This document shows positions 5,723 through 11,976 of a DNA stretch of 11,976 bases, piece after piece. The stretch comes from an uncultured Eubacteriales bacterium (GTDB lineage: Bacteria > Bacillota > Clostridia > Oscillospirales > CAG-272). Where the stretch lies: assembly GCA_900546635.1 (NCBI GenBank), contig URDS01000066.1, positions 1-11,976 of the forward strand, read 5' to 3'. A program made the translations under genes and the position numbers. The notes beneath the pieces were generated by a model, which ran no database searches, was not told where the DNA came from, and was given only the letters and a program-made list of their open reading frames with translations. Each line of letters begins with the position of its first letter. Position 1 is the first letter of the stretch.

Positions 5723-7978
5723 ATGAGAAAAAAGAGTTGTTTTTTGTGGGCATTGATTGGTTTGTGCGCTGTGCTGGCGGTTAGCGTACAGGCAAAAGAA
5801 ACAGAGATTTACTTTAATGATTTTTCAGATTCGTCATCTCTTTCCGATTTTACGTTAAACGGAAACTGGACGATTGGGGACGGAGGCCTTACAGCCTCTT
5901 CCGGTTCCGGTTCGGCTTACCTTACGTATACGATTCCGGATGCGTATGCAGGCAAGAATTTTCGTGTGGAAGTGGATTTCCTTGGTCATACCTCTACAGG
6001 CGGCATTTTAATCGGAGGAATCGGCGCACCGTCCGTCCGTCCGAAAACTTTTTTCGGTTATGATTTCTTTATCAGTGCGGATGCGCAAAAGGGCGCTATG
6101 GGCTGTTATGACGCGACCGGGGCATGGGGGGGTAATATCACGGTAGGACTTGCATCCATACGGCGCGGCGCGGATTTGCATCTTTCTGTAACGGTGCGCG
6201 GAAAAGAATTGACGTATCTTGTAACGTCTTTGGACGGTACGGAGCAGTATTTTGGCATGACCTATGATATCGGCACCTCTTCAAAGGATATTTATTCGGC
6301 AATCGGAAACCAGATCGGACTTCGGAAATTCTATAGTGACAGCGGAAAATTTGATAATTTCCGCGTGACGGTTTTAGAGGATGATGTTTTGCCCGAACTC
6401 AGTCAAACTGCGAGTTTTGCAGGTATGAATGTTCAGTACGGCGGAAGTTTGGAGATCCTTGAAACCGAGGTGCGCGGCACAGGCGCTTTGCTCAGCGCGG
6501 ATGCTTTCACGGAAGATTTTGCAGTCGAATGCGAGCTTGAAGCGGTCGGCGTAACGCGCTTTGTGTTTGGTGCGACCGACACGCGAAATTATTTCGTTTT
6601 TGAAATTAACCGGGAAGAGGAGCGCGTATATCTTTATCAGGTGGTTAACGGAAAGTTCAAATGCATGGGTTCAAAAAATGTTCCGGTCAGAGACGGCGTT
6701 CGGACTGTGCGGATTGAAATGCTTGATAAATATGTAAAGCTTTACTTTGAAGATAATTTTCATGATTACGATCCTTTTCCGAAGTTTGATATGCGGCTGG
6801 GAACCTATCGCGCAGGTAATTTCGGAATTTGGCTGGACGGCGGCTGTGTATCGGCTTTGACTTTTTCCGAGCCACGGGCATATGCGGGCAAAACGCATAC
6901 CAATCCGGTAACGGTTGGCGGGGGGCCGGATGTACTGTATTATGACGGCGTGTACTATTTGTATAACCGTATATCGGACGGGAACAATGTTTTCCGTGTG
7001 CATACCTCAACAGATTTGGTCAATTGGACCTCGAAGAATGTTGTGTTTACGCATAAAGCGGAATATAAAACCAGCAGCTATATGAGTCCGAACGTTTTTT
7101 ATCATGACGGGTTGTTCTATTTGCTGTATGCGGCCAAAAATTCAGAGGGAAATTCAAGGCTTTACTATGCGGTAGCATCGTCTCCGTACGGCCCGTTTAA
7201 ACCGGCAACGCCCGGTGTTCCGCTGCATGATGTCAGCGAGATCGGCGGGCATCCGTTCATCGATGACGACGGAAAAATTTATTTGTCGTATGTGCGGTTC
7301 GGCGGCGGAAACTTTATCTGGATGGAAGAAATCACGGTGGCGGACGGCGTGATTACGCCGAAGCCCGGTACATTGACGCTTGTAATTTCTCCGACGGACA
7401 TTTATGAAACGGATGGATACGGTCTTATCAGCGAGGGCGGTGTGATTTATAAGCATAACGGACTGTATTATATGATTTATGCGACAGGTCATTACAAAGG
7501 ACATTACGGAGAGGGCTATGCGGTGGCCGAGAATGTCCTTGGGCCGTATACGAAATATGAATATAATGATATTCTGACCTATAACAGTGCGGTAGACGGT
7601 GTGGGGGACGGTATTTTTGTCACTTCGCCGGACGGCAGCGAACTATATATGGTATATCATCGGCATTGCAGTACGGGCGTTTTTGAACTGCGCTATACTT
7701 GCATTGACCGCGTGAAATTTGTTCCTGATGAAAACGGCGGCCCGGACATTTTGTATGTGTACGGTCCGACCACGACACCGCAGCCCTATCCTGCAAATGT
7801 ATATAAAGACGATTTTAATCGGGACGGGCGCGTTACGCTGGCGGATGTATTTTTGGTTTCGCGGTATATTCTGTCGAATGCGAGCTACAGCGCGGCTTAT
7901 GACCCGAATGCGGATGGAAAATCCGATTTGAATGATATTATGTATTTGATGAAAGTGATCGTAGCCAATCACTCATAA
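5723..7978 (+). CDS. Secreted GH43-like protein with type I dockerin (copy 2)
   Basis: This is a 751-residue protein starting at ATG 5723, set by AAAGGAG at 5711-5717 and by a signal peptide (MRKKSCFLWALIG..., cleavage after VQA) that matches copy 1. The frame is open upstream, but that part reads through an extragenic element. Modules follow copy 1: two beta-sandwich-like regions (about 26-388), a GH43-like propeller (about 391-690) and a dockerin (696-751) with two calcium-loop repeats, DFNRDGRVTLAD and DPNADGKSDLND, each followed by a hydrophobic helix. Glu571 keeps the acid position, but the base position reads Gly401 (GGGPDVLYY against ADPDVLYY in copy 1), and the pKa position is Gly508. 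By family knowledge this should abolish normal hydrolysis, so it may bind glycan rather than cut it. The dockerin implies docking to a cohesin protein not found here. Identical to copy 3 from codon 110 to about codon 720. Confidence 0.85.
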   Translation: MRKKSCFLWALIGLCAVLAVSVQAKETEIYFNDFSDSSSLSDFTLNGNWTIGDGGLTASSGSGSAYLTYTIPDAYAGKNFRVEVDFLGHTSTGGILIGGIGAPSVRPKTFFGYDFFISADAQKGAMGCYDATGAWGGNITVGLASIRRGADLHLSVTVRGKELTYLVTSLDGTEQYFGMTYDIGTSSKDIYSAIGNQIGLRKFYSDSGKFDNFRVTVLEDDVLPELSQTASFAGMNVQYGGSLEILETEVRGTGALLSADAFTEDFAVECELEAVGVTRFVFGATDTRNYFVFEINREEERVYLYQVVNGKFKCMGSKNVPVRDGVRTVRIEMLDKYVKLYFEDNFHDYDPFPKFDMRLGTYRAGNFGIWLDGGCVSALTFSEPRAYAGKTHTNPVTVGGGPDVLYYDGVYYLYNRISDGNNVFRVHTSTDLVNWTSKNVVFTHKAEYKTSSYMSPNVFYHDGLFYLLYAAKNSEGNSRLYYAVASSPYGPFKPATPGVPLHDVSEIGGHPFIDDDGKIYLSYVRFGGGNFIWMEEITVADGVITPKPGTLTLVISPTDIYETDGYGLISEGGVIYKHNGLYYMIYATGHYKGHYGEGYAVAENVLGPYTKYEYNDILTYNSAVDGVGDGIFVTSPDGSELYMVYHRHCSTGVFELRYTCIDRVKFVPDENGGPDILYVYGPTTTPQPYPANVYKDDFNRDGRVTLADVFLVSRYILSNASYSAAYDPNADGKSDLNDIMYLMKVIVANHS

Positions 7979-8079
7979 GTGTAAAATGACGGTTTGATTT
8001 ATTTCTGAATTTAAAGATATTACGCACCGGCGCAGGAAGATTTACATTTGTTGAAACAATACGGCAAAAAGGAGAAAAT

Positions 8080-10341
8080 ATGAAGTTCAAATTGCTTTTT
8101 ATATTTTTGATGCTTTGCGCCGTATTGAGTATCCGTGTGTGTGCGAAAGGCGAACTTCTTTATCAAAATGATTTTTCTGACGCAGCTTCGCTTGCCGATT
8201 TTTCGTCTGTGCAAGGAAAATGGAACATTCAAAACGGCAGTTTGACAACCAGTTTCGGCGCCGGTTCGGCTTACCTTACGTATACGATTCCGAATGCGTA
8301 TGCAGGCAAGAATTTTCGTGTGGAAGTGGATTTCCTCGGTCATACCTCTACAGGCGGCATTTTAATCGGAGGGAGCGGCGCACAGGGAAGTGCGCTTGCA
8401 GCTGCGCCGAAAAACTTTTTCGGTTATGATTTCTTTATCAGTGCGGATGCGCAAAAGGGCGCTATGGGCTGTTATGACGCGACCGGGGCATGGGGGGGTA
8501 ATATCACGGTAGGACTTGCATCCATACGGCGCGGCGCGGATTTGCATCTTTCTGTAACGGTGCGCGGAAAAGAATTGACGTATCTTGTAACGTCTTTGGA
8601 CGGTACGGAGCAGTATTTTGGCATGACCTATGATATCGGCACCTCTTCAAAGGATATTTATTCGGCAATCGGAAACCAGATCGGACTTCGGAAATTCTAT
8701 AGTGACAGCGGAAAATTTGATAATTTCCGCGTGACGGTTTTAGAGGATGATGTTTTGCCCGAACTCAGTCAAACTGCGAGTTTTGCAGGTATGAATGTTC
8801 AGTACGGCGGAAGTTTGGAGATCCTTGAAACCGAGGTGCGCGGCACAGGCGCTTTGCTCAGCGCGGATGCTTTCACGGAAGATTTTGCAGTCGAATGCGA
8901 GCTTGAAGCGGTCGGCGTAACGCGCTTTGTGTTTGGTGCGACCGACACGCGAAATTATTTCGTTTTTGAAATTAACCGGGAAGAGGAGCGCGTATATCTT
9001 TATCAGGTGGTTAACGGAAAGTTCAAATGCATGGGTTCAAAAAATGTTCCGGTCAGAGACGGCGTTCGGACTGTGCGGATTGAAATGCTTGATAAATATG
9101 TAAAGCTTTACTTTGAAGATAATTTTCATGATTACGATCCTTTTCCGAAGTTTGATATGCGGCTGGGAACCTATCGCGCAGGTAATTTCGGAATTTGGCT
9201 GGACGGCGGCTGTGTATCGGCTTTGACTTTTTCCGAGCCACGGGCATATGCGGGCAAAACGCATACCAATCCGGTAACGGTTGGCGGGGGGCCGGATGTA
9301 CTGTATTATGACGGCGTGTACTATTTGTATAACCGTATATCGGACGGGAACAATGTTTTCCGTGTGCATACCTCAACAGATTTGGTCAATTGGACCTCGA
9401 AGAATGTTGTGTTTACGCATAAAGCGGAATATAAAACCAGCAGCTATATGAGTCCGAACGTTTTTTATCATGACGGGTTGTTCTATTTGCTGTATGCGGC
9501 CAAAAATTCAGAGGGAAATTCAAGGCTTTACTATGCGGTAGCATCGTCTCCGTACGGCCCGTTTAAACCGGCAACGCCCGGTGTTCCGCTGCATGATGTC
9601 AGCGAGATCGGCGGGCATCCGTTCATCGATGACGACGGAAAAATTTATTTGTCGTATGTGCGGTTCGGCGGCGGAAACTTTATCTGGATGGAAGAAATCA
9701 CGGTGGCGGACGGCGTGATTACGCCGAAGCCCGGTACATTGACGCTTGTAATTTCTCCGACGGACATTTATGAAACGGATGGATACGGTCTTATCAGCGA
9801 GGGCGGTGTGATTTATAAGCATAACGGACTGTATTATATGATTTATGCGACAGGTCATTACAAAGGACATTACGGAGAGGGCTATGCGGTGGCCGAGAAT
9901 GTCCTTGGGCCGTATACGAAATATGAATATAATGATATTCTGACCTATAACAGTGCGGTAGACGGTGTGGGGGACGGTATTTTTGTCACTTCGCCGGACG
10001 GCAGCGAACTATATATGGTATATCATCGGCATTGCAGTACGGGCGTTTTTGAACTGCGCTATACTTGCATTGACCGCGTGAAATTTGTTCCTGATGAAAA
10101 CGGCGGCCCGGACATTTTGTATGTGTACGGTCCGACCACGACACCGCAGCCCTATCCTGCAAATGTATATAAAGACGATTTTAATCGGGACGGGCGCGTT
10201 ACGCTGGCGGATGTATTTTTGGTTTCGCGGTATATTCTGTCGAATGCGGGCTACAGCGCGGCTTATGATCCAAATGCGGATGGAAAATCCGATTTGAATG
10301 ATATTATGTATTTGATGAAAGTAATCGTAGCCGGAGCCTGA
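8080..10341 (+). CDS. Secreted GH43-like protein with type I dockerin (copy 3)
   Basis: This 753-residue protein starts at ATG 8080 after AAAAAGGAG. Its signal peptide (MKFKLLFIFLMLCAV..., cleavage near CAK) and first 60 or so residues differ clearly from copy 2 and are in places nearer copy 1 (IQNGSLTT). From about residue 61 it becomes nearly identical to copy 2, apart from a four-residue insert (GAQGSALAAAPKN against GAPSVRPKT), and is identical for about 610 residues through the GH43-like propeller and the first dockerin repeat. It shares Gly in the catalytic-base position (residue 404) and in the pKa position (511), with Glu574 kept. The end differs: Ser to Gly in SNAGYS, and a new C-terminus VAGA in place of VANHS. 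No convincing promoter is seen in the 101-bp gap after copy 2, and no terminator either, so read-through from copy 2 is likely. Confidence 0.85.
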   Translation: MKFKLLFIFLMLCAVLSIRVCAKGELLYQNDFSDAASLADFSSVQGKWNIQNGSLTTSFGAGSAYLTYTIPNAYAGKNFRVEVDFLGHTSTGGILIGGSGAQGSALAAAPKNFFGYDFFISADAQKGAMGCYDATGAWGGNITVGLASIRRGADLHLSVTVRGKELTYLVTSLDGTEQYFGMTYDIGTSSKDIYSAIGNQIGLRKFYSDSGKFDNFRVTVLEDDVLPELSQTASFAGMNVQYGGSLEILETEVRGTGALLSADAFTEDFAVECELEAVGVTRFVFGATDTRNYFVFEINREEERVYLYQVVNGKFKCMGSKNVPVRDGVRTVRIEMLDKYVKLYFEDNFHDYDPFPKFDMRLGTYRAGNFGIWLDGGCVSALTFSEPRAYAGKTHTNPVTVGGGPDVLYYDGVYYLYNRISDGNNVFRVHTSTDLVNWTSKNVVFTHKAEYKTSSYMSPNVFYHDGLFYLLYAAKNSEGNSRLYYAVASSPYGPFKPATPGVPLHDVSEIGGHPFIDDDGKIYLSYVRFGGGNFIWMEEITVADGVITPKPGTLTLVISPTDIYETDGYGLISEGGVIYKHNGLYYMIYATGHYKGHYGEGYAVAENVLGPYTKYEYNDILTYNSAVDGVGDGIFVTSPDGSELYMVYHRHCSTGVFELRYTCIDRVKFVPDENGGPDILYVYGPTTTPQPYPANVYKDDFNRDGRVTLADVFLVSRYILSNAGYSAAYDPNADGKSDLNDIMYLMKVIVAGA

Positions 10342-10344
10342 GAA

Positions 10345-10554
10345 GTATACGGTCCGACTACGGCGCCGCAGCCCTGTCCCTCAAACAAAAAGGCAGGGGA
10401 TTCTGTTTCAGACGGGCGGACAACCACATGGGACGCGGCGCTATTCGGTTAAGAAATCGTCAGCGGTGTTTGCGATGTGCGCTATGATGTAAACGGTGAC
10501 GGATACATTGATTTGAAAGATGCATTGCAGATTTTAAAAGAAGCAAACAATTAA
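10345..10554 (+). pseudogene. Decayed 3' end of another GH43-dockerin gene
   Basis: Read in frame from 10345, the sequence gives VYGPTTAPQPCPSN, the same linker that precedes the dockerins of copies 1-3, then a diverged stretch, a TAA stop at 10450-10452, and EIVSGVCDVRYDVNGDG followed by IDLKDALQILKEANN and a final TAA (10552-10554). It aligns with the tail of copy 1 (SQKIISGGYDARYDVNGDG...), where the stop corresponds to Gln, a single CAA-to-TAA change. There is no start codon or body. It is either the original end of copy 3, displaced when copy 2 sequence was copied in, or what is left of a fourth gene after deletion. Confidence 0.8.
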
Positions 10555-10687
10555 AATAAACAGACGCCGTATAGGGCGTTGTAATAAGAAAACATGATGC
10601 AGGGGGCGTAGTGTGCGCCCGCAGGCGCTGTTCGCCGCCCCTACGGAGGTTCTTAAAACAACGCTTTGGAGGGCGTCTGTTTATTTT
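10553..10687. repeat. Long nested inverted-repeat element; likely terminator split by a GC-rich insert
   Basis: A perfect 16-bp inverted repeat, AAAATAAACAGACGCC (10553-10568) and its complement (10672-10687), encloses a second pair GCGTTGT (10576-10582) with ACAACGC (10658-10664). Within lies a GC-rich segment with AGGGGGCG opposite CGCCGCCCCT and a small hairpin GCGCC-CGCA-GGCGC (10615-10628). Read on the - strand the centre begins GTAGGGGCGGCG, a style of extragenic repeat common in Clostridia. The right arm ends in TTTATTTT, so the outer hairpin can act as a + strand terminator and, by symmetry, on the - strand too. There is no gene inside. Confidence 0.65.
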
Positions 10688-10697
10688 GTCACTGAGA

Positions 10698-10726
10698 TTG
10701 CATTTTGGTGATATTTGTGTTAAGAT
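10698..10726 (+). promoter_or_regulatory. Promoter of azlCD
   Basis: TTGCAT (10698-10703) and TAAGAT (10721-10726) are 17 nt apart, with TG one base before the -10. The module repeats the promoter of GH43 copy 2 in sequence and geometry, and again lies right after a terminator-like right arm. Confidence 0.65.
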
Positions 10727-10779
10727 AAAGCGGATTTGTTATTTTGATCGTTGTGTGGATAGAAAGGACAAGTTATACG

Positions 10780-11490
10780 TTGAATAAAAAAAGTTCTGCA
10801 GTTATAGCGTTGCGTGCCGCTTTCCCGTATACGCTGCCGATTTTAGCCGGATTTTTATTTTTGGGAACGGCATACGGTATATATATGAATCTTTCCGGCT
10901 TTTCTCCGCTGTATCCCATATGTATGAGTCTGATCATTTTTGCGGGATCGATGGAATTTGTGACCGTTGATTTGCTGCTTGGCGCGTTTGATCCGGTCGG
11001 CGCTTTTTTGCTTTCGCTTATGGTCAATGCACGACATCTGTTTTATGGTCTGTCGATGCTGGATAAGTATAAAGGCGTGGGCAAAAAGCGGTGGTATTTG
11101 ATTTTCGGTTTGTGTGACGAGGCTTTTTCAATTAACTGCACAGTTGACGTTCCGCTCGGTGTAGATCGCGGCTGGTTTTACTTTTTTGTGACGCTTTTAA
11201 ACCATTCTTATTGGGTTATGGGGGCGACGCTCGGCGGTTTGCTTGGCGCATTGATTCCCACTCAGCTTGAGGGCTTGGATTTTGTGATGACCGCGTTGCT
11301 TGTGGTGATTTTTCTGGATAATTGGCTGAAAGAAGCGTCGCATATAAGCTCTGTATTGGGCGTGGGACTTTCGCTTATCTGCTTGCTTCTGTTTGGCAGC
11401 GGTAATTTTATGATTCCCGCCATGCTTTTGATTTTGGGTGTGCTGACACTTTTGCAAAAGCCGATTGAAAAATCAGGAGGCAGGACATGA
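10780..11490 (+). CDS. azlC: Branched-chain amino acid exporter large subunit, AzlC family
   Basis: This membrane protein of 236 residues is the large subunit of the AzlCD (YgaZH-type) two-component exporter, known to pump out branched-chain amino acids or their analogues. Recognisable blocks are ALRAAFPYTLPILAGFLFLG near the start, the SLMVNARHLFYGLSML motif (family hallmark near N-x-RH-x-x-YG) and the CDEAFSINC region, with several hydrophobic helices. I chose TTG 10780 because AAAGGA (10763-10768) lies before it and the protein then begins LNKKSSAVIALRAAFP as family members do. The frame is also open from TTG 10744, which would add 12 residues. A further ribosome site near its end (AGGAGG, 11475-11480) serves azlD, whose ATG overlaps the stop (ATGA). 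Confidence 0.9.
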   Translation: MNKKSSAVIALRAAFPYTLPILAGFLFLGTAYGIYMNLSGFSPLYPICMSLIIFAGSMEFVTVDLLLGAFDPVGAFLLSLMVNARHLFYGLSMLDKYKGVGKKRWYLIFGLCDEAFSINCTVDVPLGVDRGWFYFFVTLLNHSYWVMGATLGGLLGALIPTQLEGLDFVMTALLVVIFLDNWLKEASHISSVLGVGLSLICLLLFGSGNFMIPAMLLILGVLTLLQKPIEKSGGRT

Positions 11491-11813
11491 CACAGACACA
11501 GCAAATACTTACGATAGCCGTGGTGGCGCTCGGAACAATTTTAACGCGCTTTTTGCCTTTTTGGCTTTTTCCGGCCAATCGCCCAACGCCGAAATACGTA
11601 CGATATTTAGGACGTTTTTTGCCGGCGGCCGCGCTCGGACTGCTGGTCGTTTATTGCTTGAAAGATGTTGAGGTTTTGGTCAGCCCATACGGACTCCCGG
11701 AACTGATCGCAATCGGCTGTATTGTCTTGCTGCATGTTTGGAAACGAAATATGCTGCTTTCCATTGCAGGCGGAACCGTAGTTTATATGCTCTTGATCCA
11801 CTTGGTTTTTTAA
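11487..11813 (+). CDS. azlD: Branched-chain amino acid exporter small subunit, AzlD family
   Basis: A 108-residue hydrophobic protein with about four membrane segments, the usual size of AzlD. Typical features are TRFLPFWLF near residue 20 and GRFLPAAALGLLVVYCL near 42-58. It overlaps azlC by four bases (ATGA) and has AGGAGG six bases upstream of its start, so both subunits are made together in the membrane. It completes the exporter; no regulator gene is adjacent. Confidence 0.9.
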   Translation: MTQTQQILTIAVVALGTILTRFLPFWLFPANRPTPKYVRYLGRFLPAAALGLLVVYCLKDVEVLVSPYGLPELIAIGCIVLLHVWKRNMLLSIAGGTVVYMLLIHLVF

Positions 11814-11827
11814 CTGAATCAAAGAAA

Positions 11828-11856
11828 GAGGGCGCAGAATCTGATTCTGCGCCCTC
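11828..11856. terminator. Hairpin after azlD, possible terminator
   Basis: GAGGGCGCAGAATC (11828-11841) pairs perfectly over 14 bp with GATTCTGCGCCCTC (11843-11856), leaving a tiny loop that would open a few pairs in practice. On the + strand no T-run follows (TCAGACCG), but on the - strand the stem is followed by TTTCTTTG. It may thus terminate a gene entering from the right more efficiently than azlCD, or act both ways. Confidence 0.55.
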
Positions 11857-11859
11857 TCA

Positions 11860-11976
11860 GACCGTCGAAAAAACAAGGTTTTGCGACGATGGGGCGTGTT
11901 CGCTCGCGCCATCGCGCCGCCAATGGCGGCACTCGCACACCCACAAGGTGTTTATAAGGCGGCACATGTCCGCCTT
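11860..11976 (-). repeat. GC-rich extragenic repeat element, copy B (inverted; may continue past the window)
   Basis: Read on the - strand it starts AAGGCGG-ACATGTG-CCGCCTT (11976 down to 11956) and ends TTTTTTCGACGGTC (11873 down to 11860), the same ends as the element at 5437-5576. On that strand it also lies directly before a terminator-like hairpin, as copy A does. The middle is shorter and diverged. The window stops exactly at the palindrome, so the true outer limit is unknown. Confidence 0.55.

Noticed and set aside
6671..7003. Reverse-strand open frames within the GH43 copies (also at 9037-9369, 4554-5354, 7154-7504)
   Set aside because: They lie antisense to clear genes, recur only because the copies are duplicated, and show no protein-like features or ribosome sites.
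10342..10554. Genuine small dockerin protein downstream of copy 3
   Set aside because: No start codon or ribosome site, an internal stop at 10450, and clear alignment with the 3' end of copy 1.

Overview
The window (about 12 kb, near-balanced GC, AT-rich intergenic stretches, strong GGAGG-type ribosome sites, all genes on the + strand) looks like chromosomal DNA from a low-to-mid GC Firmicute, most likely a Clostridia/Oscillospiraceae-type anaerobe of a gut or plant-degrading habitat. This rests on the type I dockerin modules, the lipoprotein solute-binding protein, the single-EamA-like transporter halves and the GC-rich extragenic repeats. It is inference; no rRNA or taxonomic marker is present.

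Layout. Positions 1-111 hold two tandem intrinsic terminators of an upstream gene. Positions 173-1393 hold a promoter and a two-gene operon: an internally duplicated EamA-family (DMT) transporter, overlapping by ATGA a small MGMT-like DNA-binding protein that keeps the PCHRV cysteine. Positions 1394-1627 form a regulatory region with an 18-bp palindrome, two tandem 19-bp repeats and a promoter. Positions 1628-5348 hold a lipoprotein sugar-type solute-binding protein and, 16 bp later, the first of three large secreted GH43-like proteins. Copies 2 (5723-7978) and 3 (8080-10341) follow. Each copy has a signal peptide, about 370 residues that look like two beta-sandwich modules, a GH43-like five-bladed propeller, and a dockerin or dockerin remnant. 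After copy 3 lies the decayed 3' end of a further family member (10345-10554), then a hairpin element, a promoter, and azlC-azlD (branched-chain amino acid exporter).

The main novelty is the GH43-like array. Copies 2 and 3 are identical at DNA level over about 1.83 kb, yet their 5' ends differ, which points to gene conversion or recent recombination. In that shared tract the residue expected to be the catalytic base Asp is Gly. In all three copies the expected pKa-modulating Asp also appears to be Gly, while the Glu acid is kept. The array may therefore encode mainly non-catalytic, dockerin-anchored glycan-binding proteins working beside the solute-binding lipoprotein, with only copy 1 a candidate enzyme. 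No cohesin, scaffoldin or ABC permease is present in the window.

The intergenic regions carry repeated material: an extragenic element present twice in opposite orientation (5437-5576 and 11860-11976), terminators apparently split by inserts, and one promoter module used in front of both GH43 copy 2 and azlC.
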